From Gracilaria domingensis (lineage: Eukaryota > Rhodophyta > Florideophyceae > Gracilariales > Gracilariaceae), in NCBI GenBank assembly GCA_022539475.1, contig VCMS01000425.1:1-34256 (forward strand): a stretch of 34,256 nt of DNA, written 5' to 3'. Position numbers and translations under genes: made by a program. The notes beneath the pieces were generated by a model, which was not told where the DNA came from, did not search any database, and was given only the letters and a program-made list of their open reading frames with translations. Below are positions 1 through 10,161 of this stretch, piece after piece. Every line of letters starts with the position of its first letter. Within the stretch, counting starts at the first letter, position 1.

Positions 1-1631
1 AACAACTTTGTTCACAAGGGATAAGAACGGGTGCTACCTCGCAGTCGGTCACGTGCCAATCGCGGCCGGTTTACCATACATGTACACGGGTTTTCGCCGC
101 CGTGATTAAGTTCCAGCGGAGCGCCTACCATCACCGAACATAGAACCTTCCTCGTCTTCTCACACACACCAACCCCGTTTTCGGACATACACTTCCTTTT
201 CGCCGTCCCTTCCGTTTTCCGTTCGCCTCTGCCGTTCGCCGCTTCCTCGTTTCGTTCCCCCGTTCCCGTTCCCGTTCCCGTTCCCTGCCCTTCCGTTCTC
301 CCATTCCCTTCCTTCCTGCTATAGCCGTTCCCGCTTCATTGAATCTGATCATCGAGCGGACAACCTCTCATTCGAACCGTGAAGTGGTCGTGGGATCCCA
401 GGATGGGGAAGGTCGGCATAAGATGCATTAAGAGAAATTTTTGCGGAGAAAGATGACCAGAGGCAGGACAAGGTGAGCTGGACTGGCTGGTACGATGCGA
501 TATTGGCCGTGCGCCAGGTGGGGCGATGGAGGACCCGCAATTGGGTGAAGACGTGCGTCCACAGACGAAGAAGGTGCACATGGACTTAGTCTGCTAGGGC
601 GCTAAGGGGAAATTGAGGATGCAGGCAAACCACGTGTTGGATATCGGGTCCGAGTGCACGCGGGATGGAGGAAGCTGAAGGGCAGACTACAGTGAGACGC
701 GGGAGGATGTACGTCAAGTCCGGGTACTCCAGTGACTACCTGCGCTGAGGATTTTGAACGGTGTCCGGGTCCGTGGTCGGGGTCGACGGGTCTAGTGCCT
801 GGATGCAAGAATGACGGATCACCGAGGGACTTTGTGCCGGCTACCGCGAGACTTTTGGGTGAGGATCGAACACGGTTGCGGGTAAATGAATGGAAAGAAG
901 AGGGGCCGAACGAGGCGAAGTACGGGGAGTAAGAGGCCAATCGTCAAGGCCAGGAAAGCTAGATGGCTGGAGGAGGATGAAGTTGAGGCCCCGAAGCTTG
1001 CAATAGAGAAGAAGAGAAGATGGAGAAAAAGAACACGACAGACTAGGGTTGGAGTTTCAGGTGTCGTTGCGCGAAGCCGGTGTGGAAACGAGAACCCAGA
1101 GTTAGCTGGGATAACTCAGCGAGCGTGGACGCGGGGAGGATTGGAGGAACGGCGGACAAAGGAGGCAGGAACGGGGCGATGATGTGGCGAACAGGGTTTG
1201 GGCGCTTGTTTTTGAGGCAGCATAGCGGCAGCATAGAGGAGGCTCGGTGGCGCGCGCCTGGAACTAGTTCTAAGTAGGCATGCAACTCTGAAGTGGCTCT
1301 ATGGGCGTGGCCGACGATTCGCATGCGCCGCGGTCTCCATAAGGTGAATGTATCGGTACCTAGGCGCTATCTCGTATACAAATCGTGACTATTCTAAAAG
1401 AGTATTATGACAGCAAAATATGCGAACGTAACTATGGAGGCACACGGTGGACATCACAACGATGTCCTCACACGACACCAAACATAATCAACTCTGATAC
1501 TTTCATTTCGTGAACATATACTAGCAGACGTGGCGTACGTCAACTGTTCTGCATTGAATGGAGAAAAAGCCCTAGTACATGAAAGCGTAGCATACAAAAA
1601 ATTGAAAATTAATTGCTTGCACATAGCCCTA
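1..1631. other. Gene-free stretch upstream of the solo LTR
   Basis: No reading frame here resembles a known protein. The plus strand is strongly pyrimidine-rich from about 180 to 330 and contains a short CCCGTT tandem repeat. Positions about 640-1200 are purine-rich on the plus strand, and the open frames there are arginine/glutamate-rich in a way that follows from composition rather than coding. I see no RNA gene. Confidence 0.5.
259..282. repeat. CCCGTT hexamer, four perfect tandem copies
   Basis: Four head-to-tail CCCGTT units sit inside a longer C/T-rich strand (about 180-330) that also contains looser CCGTT-type motifs. It reads as a simple-sequence expansion. The motif loosely resembles a telomere-type hexamer, but four copies at an internal position give no support for a telomere. 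Confidence 0.75.
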
Positions 1632-2627
1632 TGTGGTGCAAACCCCAGGACGGGTGAAACACGCACAGGATGTCCGAAGTCCTGCTCCTTAGGGGATGGT
1701 AACTCGCTGGACGAGCTTCTGTTGACACCGGGGACCTGGGTGTAAGACCAGTAGTGTACTGAGGAAACCCTACAGAGGTGAATGCAGAAAGTCCAATATC
1801 AGGACAATCACCAGCCAAGAACGGTGTAGAAGCGAGGAATACCCGAAAAGGGGTGAGCCAAACACTTCGGAAGGAGGCGTAGCCCAAGAAATAAGGGACA
1901 GAGAGATACGTCCAAAGTGGAGACGCGGGCCGTGCACACGCAGGCAACAGGCCCGACGTCGGGGAAAAGACACGAAAAGAAACAAGAAAGAACCCAATAC
2001 TGGGGCGGAGATCTGTCCTGCAATCAGGAAGAAAATAGAAATAGTAGAAGTCAATACGACACGGTATATACAGATTCCTTAGGCGTCCTAAGGAGAGTGC
2101 GCGTACTTATACCTCTTGAGATGACCCTCTGGGCGGAGTAGTACACCGGCAAGGGCAGTAGCGCCTAGGGCCCACACTCAAGATGAGTCTCGAGTGCCCT
2201 CTGATCAGAGTGGCAGTTCTCAAAGGAGAGGCTTGGTTACTTTACCATCAGGTGGTGTTTAGCCGCCTCTGCACCTCTAAGTACCCCAGGTGCATAGTCG
2301 GTTGACTGATTACGATAGTGCACACCCGTACGGGTGGTACACGTACGCAACGCCACTGTCAGGGTGCAGAAAATAAAGACAAACTACAATATTCCCCCAA
2401 AATACCCCATTGGTGCACTAGCCATCCACCTCCATGTGTCCACGCCCGACCAGGGCCCTTGGCATATGCACGCCCCTATAGGGGTGCTACGTAAGATTAA
2501 AGTAACCAACGTTGAAGACTTCCATAGGGGATGCATCTCATAATGTCAAGTGCCACGTGCACGGGCGCATCGCTCATGTATGAAGAGCTTCTTCGTCAAA
2601 CACCCTCAGAATCGGGTTTGCTCCACA
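1632..2627 (-). mobile_element. Solo LTR of the gypsy-type element family (996 bp)
   Basis: This block is homologous along its whole length to the LTR at 22263-23245, with roughly 8% mismatches in the parts I compared by eye. It starts TGTGGTGCAAAC and ends GTTTGCTCCACA, a 12-bp terminal inverted repeat with one mismatch that includes the canonical TG...CA ends. The sequence beyond both ends is unrelated to the other copy, which fixes the boundaries. By comparison with the 22 kb copy, transcription would run on the minus strand; a TATATA motif (about 2064-2070) could be the LTR promoter. No gag or pol lies next to it, so it is a solo LTR, probably left by LTR-LTR recombination. I see no matching 5-bp target-site duplication (CCCTA versus TTGCT), so insertion followed by flank mutation, or recombination between two different insertions, is possible. 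Confidence 0.88.
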
Positions 2628-4555
2628 TTGCTTAGTAAATGTTAATTCTAAATTAATGAAAATAAACTAATTAGTCCTTGCAATGCACGCGCATGCAAGC
2701 TCCACGTGTTGCAGTATACACACGTGCTGAGAGACCCGTGAGGTCACCACTCGGTCGGGGAGAGCCCCCGTTGATCGGGCGTGCTATACTACACTCAGAT
2801 CTTGTGCTTAACGGATACAGCGGACTGTTCCCACTGTTTGAACTGCTTTAAGGAAAAAAAACGATGATGCGCCATAGTCCCCACTTCAGTAACGAAATCG
2901 GAACTTGCTGGATGCAAATGCAGCGGTAACCTCACCAAAGTGCACTTTTTCGGGTCTGGTACGCCCTAATCTTCAAAGTGAGAGCAACAAATAAAATCCG
3001 GAAGCTTCGAACATGCAAGTCGTCCACTTTCGTCTTCGTAATAATTATTCTTGCCAACCTTATATATCCAGTTTGAAGTTCTCTTCTGTGGGTTTGAAGC
3101 TTTGAGGAGGGCCGCGAGCTGATGTATACTTGATGCGAAGATAATGTGGCTTCAAAAATAGGAGAATGACTTTGGAGCGAAGAAAAAGATTTTGTGAAGC
3201 CAAAAGTTTTTCATAAGCATATATGCCATTCCTGCGACCAAAATAAAAGCTTTCCTTGGAGGTTCGAATCTTATAGTTATGTAGCTCAAGGAATTGACCA
3301 AGAATAATATTTTGTTAATTATGCCTTTTGAAAGAAGACCTAATATCAATGTTATAACAAACATAAGATTCTCTGTGTTGAAAAGGTTTTGAGAAGGCAG
3401 ATTCAGAAATAAAAGGAAACGTGCCAACCTAATTGCCGGTCAAAGCTTTGGTAGAACTTGTGAGACCTGAGTTCTAAATTCCGTCGTGGACCTTTCGTCA
3501 AAACGCTACAATGGTTGAGAAACATTTTATACTAGAGAATGAGAATGTTGTTCTCGATACTTGTACTCGCTCTCCAAATAGGTAGACGGTACGACTTTGA
3601 GGCTGCTTTTGGCCTTTTTAAGTAGAGGGAGCTTTTGACCATTGTATTCTCTGTAACATTCTATTTGTCAAGACTATTGAATGAGGATAACTACGACTCA
3701 GCCGTCGGGATGTGACTTGGTGGCACATTTACCGACTTGTACTGCTTGAGCGTGATGTGTTAAGATATCTTATAGTGCCCTTACACTCTATCAAGAGAAT
3801 TCTTACAAGTTTTGACTCTGAAAGCTTACAGTCTCTGTTATCCGCAATTTGACTTCATTCATTGAGAAGAAAGAAGAAAAACGGCCACTTTTTCGATGAA
3901 TTGGATTTCGGACAAAACGAAGATTTGAGAGATGGTGAATATACTATCAGATCCGAATCGAACAATGCCTAACCTTTATCAAAATTGTAACGCGATGAAC
4001 GAGTTCTTTTTTAGTAGTTTTTAGTACAATCACAGAACTGTTTTTCAGGCTATAGTTTTATGTTTTCTGTATTGAAACTTGCAACGGTCTGTTGTAAACT
4101 TGGTATCAATTAAAAACCGTAGAAAGGTCTCATAAAAAAAGTGTGATTTTTAAATGAGCGTTTTGCCTTTCAAAAACTTTTAACTTTTTGTGTGAAATCA
4201 TACAGAACGGAAAAAACATAAAACAGTGTAAAATAACATATAATGTAATGCTGTTGAGTGCAAAGTACATTTTCTTAATTCTGTAGTAAACAAAATAAAC
4301 TGGTTATGTTTTTGGGAATATTTTCATTATGTTTTAGTATACATTATCGTATTTGTCATAGAACTAACATAAATGTTTACAAAATTGAGTAGAAAACTTG
4401 ACATTTTGTATTAAACAATAAATGAAACAAAAGCTTTGGATCATTGCAGAACAAAATATAATTTCATATTTTACTATTTGTCAGACAAGGTTTCTTACAT
4501 TCATTAAGAAATGTATAGAATTATTTATATGATTGTTTTCCCTGATATAAACATT
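2628..4555. other. AT-rich gene-free stretch
   Basis: This segment is markedly AT-rich, most strongly at 4000-4555, with short A/T runs and frequent stops in all frames. One hydrophobic minus-strand frame (3152-3427) has no family resemblance and is probably chance. A GGTTCGAATC motif near 3258 resembles a tRNA T-arm B box, but no acceptor or A-box partner is visible. The segment ends abruptly at the GC-rich block starting at about 4556. Confidence 0.5.
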
Positions 4556-6030
4556 GCGGTGTTCAGCAAACGCTGTTAAGCCGATGCTGCAGATGTTCAT
4601 CAAGCTGTTGAGCGTGCCCATCTCGGGACGGCTGTGGCCTGTGACGGAGCAAGTGCTGGTGGTAACATCGAAAGCAATCTGTGCGGCGACGAGTATGCGG
4701 GAAGAGAGCTGCTACTGCGCGAAGGCGCCGTTCGTGGCGGCGAGATTTGCGAGTGTGAGCATGGGGGCAGACGGGGCGCAGCTGAAGGAGGAGCTGAAGA
4801 CGGCGTGTGAATGCGTGCTGCTGCTGGGGTGGCGGTACGCGCAGGATCAGGAGAAGGGCGGAAACGTGATGAAGCGGGTGATGACGGTGGTGAAGAACGT
4901 GGCGCTGTTCACGAGCGGCAGCAGTGGGCATGCGGTGAAGCACTACGTTGGGCTGATGCTGAAGATGGGTGATCGGTTGTGCAGCAGTTCAAAGAATGGG
5001 GAGTATCTGCTTTGCCGCATGCTGACGTCAGAGTGCGCGTCGTTGGAGGCAGTGGCGGAGCATGTGGCTACCTTTGGGGGCGACAATGGCCTAGGCTGGA
5101 ACGCAATGATGGAAGCGATCTGCACGCGATGCAAGGCGGTGCTCGCGCAGGCAGGAACGTTGGGGTGTACGTGGAGTGGCTGTCGCAGAACGTGGTGAAG
5201 CAGCTGATGGTGATGCGCAAGAGCGCGGACAGGACGCGCGCGACCCAGGTGAGCCGAGAGGTGCTGCGGGTGCAGGACTCGATCTTCTGCAGCGTGGCGA
5301 TGAAGACGTTTGCAATGGTGGCGGACATTGGCGGCGAGCTGAGGCGCAGGATCGAAGAGGGCGGCGAGGGCGCGGTAGACAACGGGGTGACGGCGCTGCA
5401 GAAGTGGTGCGCGCACGTGGAGGAGCTGGGGCAGTTTGGGGTGGAAGTGGTGGGGCAAATGGAGGCGCAGCGGCAGGAGTGCATGGCGAAGAAGCGGCAT
5501 GTGGTTCTGGGCGGGCTGCTGCAGGTGCTCGAGGAGGTGCTGCGCGTGGGGCTGGCGGTGCGCAAGGCGTGCGGCGGCGCGCAGCGCGACTCGGTGGAGG
5601 CGCTGGTGATCGGCGTGATGCGCATTGCGCGCGTGCGCGAGCACGCGCCCGTGGACGCGCCCGCGGACGAGCACGAGAACGGCGCGTGGGCGCTGGCGGT
5701 GAAACAGCGCGCCGGCGCGATGGCGGCGCTGCTGAACTGCACGCGGTGGGGGACGAGGCGCGGCCGCGCGGCGCGCACGACGCGGTGGAGTACACGGCGC
5801 GGCTGGCGCGCCAATGCAGGCTGCTGCTGCAGGGGTGCGGCGGCGGCGGCGGCGGCGCACGCCGACGTGCGGTTCGCTTACGCGAGCTGCGCCGTGCGGG
5901 CGTTCGCGTGGCGCACGAGCGCTGGGCCGCGCGCGAGCTGCGCGCGCTGCGACGGCTGCTGCAGGCGGGCGGCGCCGAGCCGGTGGCGGCCGCGCAGCGC
6001 GCGGACGCGCTCGGGCGCAGCGCGCACGAT
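4556..6030 (+). pseudogene. Unrecognised helix-rich protein, frame-broken
   Basis: I do not recognise this protein. Coding character is clear. One frame is open from 4554 to 5198, another from 4979 to about 5750 and a third from 5176 to 6150, and joined at about 5160 and 5750 they give one continuous, strongly alpha-helical product of roughly 490 residues. It has leucine/valine-rich amphipathic helices, glycine and alanine runs near the end, and no membrane segment or obvious catalytic motif. The first in-frame ATG is near 4583, with a stop just upstream at 4548. The open frame begins right at the AT-to-GC boundary after a TTCAG, which could be a 3' splice site, so earlier exons may be missing or unrecognised. 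Codon third positions are very GC-rich, unlike the ABCF3/RMND1 island. The two frame changes mean either a decayed gene or uncorrected indels. Confidence 0.45.
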
Positions 6031-6087
6031 TTTAAATTAAAAAATTTTGTTTTAAAGGAGCCGCGCGCACTCGCGTCGCGCTTTCCG

Positions 6088-6104
6088 AGTTGGAAATTCC
6101 AACT
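6088..6104. repeat. 17-bp palindrome AGTTGGAA-A-TTCCAACT
   Basis: This is a perfect 8-bp inverted repeat with a one-base centre, followed by CTTGC. It lies just after an AT-rich run (about 6030-6056) embedded in GC-rich DNA. Similar imperfect TGGRA...TTCCA(A/C) palindromes followed by TTGC occur near 24570 and 30969. It could be a regulatory site or part of a dispersed repeat; nothing in the sequence decides. Confidence 0.5.
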
Positions 6105-6189
6105 TGCATTGCGCGCTGAGCCACGCCACGCGCCACAGAGCGCGGCGTAGCATGCGCGCGAACCTGCGCGCGCGCTGCGAACACAGCTT

Positions 6190-6216
6190 GCGCACTGTGC
6201 ATGCTGCACAGTGCGC
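6190..6216. repeat. 12-bp-stem perfect hairpin with TGC loop
   Basis: The arm GCGCACTGTGCA (6190-6201) is exactly complementary to TGCACAGTGCGC (6205-6216), with a 3-nt loop. It lies in non-coding GC-rich DNA after the frame-broken gene. It could act as a hairpin in a transcript, but no gene ending here is certain. Confidence 0.7.
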
Positions 6217-7331
6217 ATGCTGTGCTGGCTGCGCGCGTGCGGCGCGCCGCGGCTGCCGCCAGACGACGCCACCGACACGCCGCGCGCCTGCGCCTTCGCG
6301 CCGCCGCTCAGGGCGCCGCGGCGCCGCCGTGACATCTACCTACTGCCGCTCGCACCCTGTCATGATGCCGCGGGTTGACAGCGCGCCCTGCGCGCCCCAG
6401 CTGAGGCGCGCGCGCGCTGGTGGCCGCGCGCCGCCGCCCCTGCCGCCTTCTCACGCCCGCATCTTTCAGCGCTGCTGCGGAGCTTTCGGCACTGCTGCGG
6501 ATCTTTCGGCGCTGCTGCGGCTGCGCAGCGCGCGTGCGTCCGTTGCCGTGCTCTGATATCATACGCGCCGGCCCACCGGATCCGCCCGCAGCGCCTGCGC
6601 CCCGCGTCGGCATTCGCCTGCCGCGTCCCTTCCGCCGCGGCCGACTGCGCTCTGCCGATGACGACGACTGGGGCACCAGCTTGCCGCCGCTATCATGGAC
6701 GAAGCCACCCCGATCTTCGCGTGCCCGCACGACCGCACCGCACCTCCTCCGCCGCCGTCCCCACGCTCAAGCAGCAGGAACTCACCTCCTAAATCTGCAC
6801 CTTCTCCCCGCGCTGCCTCATTTCTATCTACTTCGCCGTCGCGCTTCTCTACATCCCATCGTGTGATGCTCCCGAGAAGCAGCATTGTACTTAGGGCCGC
6901 ACAGAATCTTTGATGATGTGCACATCCCGCTAATGTAACAAAGTAAAGGTTAGTGGCTGTCTGGCTTTTTATAATTAAAAAGAAGGCCGCCTGACATGTC
7001 GCGGTGTCACACAATCGGTAAAACGGAGCTACGAGGTACTTGAAGCATCTATGCAGAGTGACTTACTACCTCCTCTAGCGTGAGCTACAAGCAAACCAAG
7101 GTGACCAGGACTGATGTGGGCTTGTAGCTTTGCCTATTTGTTACAAATAAACCTCTTGCAATCAAATATTGCATTTACATAACTTCGTGACAACCGTCGC
7201 TTGACTTATTTGATGTTACAAATTAAGCGGCGGAAAGAGAGTCCTGAGTTGCATAAGAGCAGCGTGCGACAACTTGTGCGCAAGCAATATTCGATTCATC
7301 CTCATACCTCCTTTGATTGGAAAAGCACAGT
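6217..7331. other. GC-rich to mixed gene-free stretch
   Basis: Positions 6217-6700 are very GC-rich with overlapping open frames on both strands, the pattern expected from composition rather than coding. The stretch includes the 20-bp tandem repeat at 6461-6520. From about 6900 composition becomes more balanced and no conserved frame is visible until the hypothetical gene that follows. Confidence 0.45.
6461..6520. repeat. 20-bp tandem repeat, three copies
   Basis: Three head-to-tail copies of a unit like ATCTTTCGGCGCTGCTGCGG sit at 6461, 6481 and 6501, differing by one to three bases. The 20-bp period is not a multiple of three, so the array would change frame at every unit, which argues against it being protein-coding. 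Confidence 0.85.
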
Positions 7332-7880
7332 ATGGCAAGTCATCTTTTCAAGTCTTTGCTACCTAATCAAGTTGTTAAATTTGCCTTCCAAATTTGCAGC
7401 AAGCATGGATCAAAGGCGGAAGTTCATTATCACTACAATGAAGAAGAGGAGGATGAAAATCATCAATTATGCACAAGATCGACACAGTGGAAAAGAAAAT
7501 GGAGAGACCTTGAAGATAATCGGCAAAAAGAAAATGAAGAACGCAGAAAAAGACGTGCACACGTTCTAGAAAACGAAACCGTGGAAGAAAAGGAAAAACG
7601 ACTTGGAGAACGTAGAACGAAGTATGCATTGAAAGTTGCAAAGAAGAAACAAGTGATTGCGGCAAGCAGAATGGTTCAGTTACCCCAAAACAGTAATATA
7701 CTCTCTACCAGAGAGGAAAGAAGATCACTTCAAGGTCAATACAAAATTGTTACGAAAGTGGACAAAATAGAAGTGTTCAGTCACTTTCATACATACCGTC
7801 CCTTAAATGGAGAGAAACCGGTTGGAAAGGCTATCGAACTCAAGAAACATTCAGAGGGCTTTACTTTGAAGAATATTTAA
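7332..7880 (+). CDS. Lysine/glutamate-rich hypothetical protein (182 aa)
   Basis: An ATG in good context (AGTATGG) opens a 182-codon frame ending TAA. The first 40 residues are mixed and mildly hydrophobic. Residues about 40-125 are highly charged and probably coiled-coil, with runs of E, K and R. The tail (about 130-182) is less charged, with an aromatic HFHTYR stretch. I do not recognise a family. The motif around ENETVEEKEKRLGERR resembles the short ENET-type arginine/glutamate repeats found in proteins of some Helitron-like and other repetitive elements, so a transposon origin is possible, but this rests on composition and one motif. Codon usage is AT-richer than in the GC-rich block upstream. 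No intron or upstream exon can be argued from the sequence. Confidence 0.4.
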   Translation: MASHLFKSLLPNQVVKFAFQICSKHGSKAEVHYHYNEEEEDENHQLCTRSTQWKRKWRDLEDNRQKENEERRKRRAHVLENETVEEKEKRLGERRTKYALKVAKKKQVIAASRMVQLPQNSNILSTREERRSLQGQYKIVTKVDKIEVFSHFHTYRPLNGEKPVGKAIELKKHSEGFTLKNI

Positions 7881-7906
7881 TCTGCAGAAGACAGCGTTAG
7901 ATGTTA

Positions 7907-9120
7907 TTAGTTGTGGAGAATTGTTGGACAACGCGAGAATGTAGTATGGGCAGTGCGTAGATGTTTTTTAACAGAATCGATACTACCAAGGGTATGAAGA
8001 AGGGCAATATTGTTGTGGGTCTGATGGTGTTGGAGATCAAATTGCAAGGCAGGTTTGTAGCACTCAAGCGCCTTGTGCATATTTCCAAGTTCCTTTTGCA
8101 CGACTTCTAGATTGTTATGAGCCTCAGTTAGACGTGGGTTAAATTGGTCAGCAAGATTTTACGGGAGGAGAGCACGTTCCAACTTTCCAGTTTCGGCGTA
8201 GAGAACACCAAGGTCGTAGTGAACATCGGAAACCAGGGCTGGAGGGCAAGAACGCGCTTAGAGATCTTTTTTGCTAGCTGAGTATCAACAGTTTCGCCTA
8301 TTAGAACCCTTGGCGGAGAGAGTGAGAGCGAGATTGCTATGGCCAGTTTGTAGTTAGAATTGCAGGAAGAACCCTTCTCAGAGGGGCGCATGGAAAGATC
8401 GGGGGCTCCAGCGTTTCATTGCAGCACGCCGAGATTGCAACATGCTTCGACGTGCGAGGTGTTGTGCTGCAGCTACTCCTTGTTGTACATTCGGGCCTTT
8501 CCAGTGTGCGAGGTGTCTGCACGTGCGATGGCCGTATTGTAAATTTCCTTCGGATACATCTGGAGGGCCTCGAAGTAGTGCTGGACTTCGTCAGCAAGAA
8601 GGTTAGCCATCTTCAAGAGCACGTCCTCATCGGTGAGCAGTGCGGCCAACTGCAACGCCAGCGACGTTTCACCGCACCAGGGCAAAACCGTGATGGCTCG
8701 TCTAACGAGGCGCAACGCCTCTGGCAGCTGCACGAGGTTGAAGGACAAAATGGTGGCCAGTGCCTACAGCGCGGACACCGAGTCGGGCGCGATGCGCGGC
8801 GCGCGCCACAGCGTCTCCTCGGCGTCGGCAACGGCACGAGCTGCACCGACGCCAGCTGACCAAGCAGGGGCGCATAATGCGCGTGATGGGACTGCAGAAC
8901 GGACAGCGCGGTGGTGACAGCGTGCTCCACGGCGGGATGGCGGCCGCACGCGTACAGGAAGGCAGCCTGCGAGAGCAGGGCGTCGTTGAACGGCGCGGGG
9001 GGCGCTTGGGGGGGCGGCGGCGGCGACGCCGGGCGCGGCAGGGCGAGGCGGCAAAGCGGTCATGGCGTGGGTGCAACCAGCGGGCGCGGTGGTGAGCAGG
9101 TGGCGCGTGGCCCGCGCCAT
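7907..9120 (-). pseudogene. TPR-repeat protein, SPINDLY/OGT-like, heavily disrupted
   Basis: Minus-strand frames, read in order, give a tetratricopeptide protein. The N-terminus starts at the ATG ending at 9120 (MARATRHLL...). The middle helical portion is at about 8930-8473 (DSVSAL, LVRRAITVLPW, LADEVQHYFEAL). The C-terminal TPRs are at about 8250-7907, with DVHYDLGVLYAETGKLERAL, then LTEAHNNL, ELGNMHKALECY and HHQTHNNIALLHTLG. The NNL...A..CY..AL pattern is the TPR consensus of the SPINDLY/O-GlcNAc-transferase group, which act on nuclear and cytoplasmic proteins. The catalytic glycosyltransferase domain is not present downstream. The coding sense changes frame at least at about 8240, 8470, 8760 and 8880 and contains in-frame stops, including one after LERALLP, so it cannot make a product. 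The family call rests on the TPR portion only. Confidence 0.6.
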
Positions 9121-9345
9121 TGACGAGGGCGCGCGCGTTTAGAGCGCAATGCTCCGGCGAAGCAGGGCGTCGATGAACGGCGCGGGGCGCGCTTGGGGGG
9201 ACGGCGGCGGCCACGCGGGGCGCGGTGGGGCGAGGTGGCAAAGCGGTCATGGCGTGGGCGCGACCAGTGGGCGCGGCGGTGAGCAAGTGGCGCGTGGCGC
9301 GCGCCATTGACGTGAGCGCGCGCGTTTAAAGCGCACAGCGCTCCC
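8974..9345. repeat. 187-bp tandem duplication covering the TPR gene 5' end
   Basis: A GC-rich unit of 187 bp occurs twice head-to-tail (AGCAGGGCGTCG at 8974 and again at 9161). Copies match closely, with scattered substitutions. Each copy includes on the minus strand the same start region: an ATG ending at 9120 or 9307 encoding MARATRHLLT followed by HAMTALPPRP. The presumptive start codon and first codons of the TPR gene were therefore duplicated. Confidence 0.8.
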
Positions 9346-9832
9346 ATTCGACGTTTCCTTACGCAGTTGGCGCCTTTGGCGCGGCGCGCGCCGCATTGGC
9401 GCCGGGATATGCTCCCTCGCGACTGCCGCGCGCACCTTCACCGGCGGCAGCGCCGGTCTTCGCGCAGCAGCCCGCCCTCTGACACGCGAATTCCCCCTGC
9501 CTCCGTCTTGCTGCTGACGCTCTCATGGCTGCAGTCACTCTGTTTTGAGCCACTGCGCGACTGCCAACAATGCCATGCCCACTGCACAACTCTCTGCAAG
9601 CCCAGCAGCACTTGACACTAACTGCCGTCCCCCACCACGTCGCGTCTGCCGACGCTGGCGCGCAACGTAGCGCATTTCATTCACTCTCGCCATGTCCTTC
9701 GCAGCGCTCGCCGAGAATTCTTTCATCATGATCGCCGCGTTACGCGATCGCAGCCTTCTTGCCGTGGAAAGCTTTTTCTGCCAAGGATTTTATCAGTTCA
9801 AAATGGAGAACCGTCCGCACCACAAGACGGGT
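9346..9832. other. Gene-free stretch between TPR and Sel1 fragments
   Basis: This is GC-rich at first and balanced later, with no frame resembling a known protein on either strand. It separates the duplicated 5' end of the TPR gene from the Sel1-repeat fragment and could hold the old promoter of the TPR gene, but no core element is recognisable. Confidence 0.35.
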
Positions 9833-10149
9833 ATGATACTAAATATCGCCGGGGCGCACGGCGCGTCGATGGGCACGCCGGGCGCGCCGACGTGCAGCAT
9901 CAGCGCCAGGTTGTGCTCGGAACGCGTAGGGGTTGGCCTCGCGCGCGATCGCCGCCTCGCACAGCTCCACCGCTGCGCGCCGTCGGCCGCCAAGCCGCCC
10001 GCGCCGCCGCCCAGCAGCCACGCCAGCCCCAGCATGGCGTCCGTGCGCCCGCTCTCCGCGATCGCGCGCCGGAACAGCTGCCCGGCGCGCCGCGGCTGCG
10101 CCTCTACCTCCGCCGCGCCGTGCGCCAGGATCAGCGCCAGGTTGTACAT
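9833..10149 (-). pseudogene. Sel1-like repeat fragment
   Basis: Minus-strand frames encode about two and a half Sel1-like repeats (short alpha-alpha units that bind protein partners). These are MYNLALILAHGA with RRAGQLFRRAIAESG, then DAMLGLAWLLGGGAGGLAADGAQ, then in another frame VELCEAAIAREANPYAF, and then EHNLALMLHVGAPGV in the first frame. The recurring pattern NLAxxLxxGA...RAxxLxxxAI is visible. Two compensating frame changes near 9930 and 9890 and the lack of flanking repeats show that it is a broken fragment. Its right end abuts the truncated reductase, on the opposite strand, within about 15 bp, so the two fragments were probably joined by rearrangement. Confidence 0.5.
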
Positions 10150-10161
10150 GGCGCAGCGATA

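Noticed and set aside
3240..3300. tRNA gene (GGTTCGAATC B-box)
   Set aside because: No A box at the right distance and no complementary acceptor stem or cloverleaf can be drawn.
3152..3427. Small hydrophobic membrane protein
   Set aside because: AT-rich DNA produces F/I/L/K-rich frames by chance, and no start context or family supports it.
5091..6335. Long minus-strand arginine/alanine/serine-rich frame
   Set aside because: It is a low-complexity mirror of the GC-rich plus-strand coding region; its composition shows no structural pattern.
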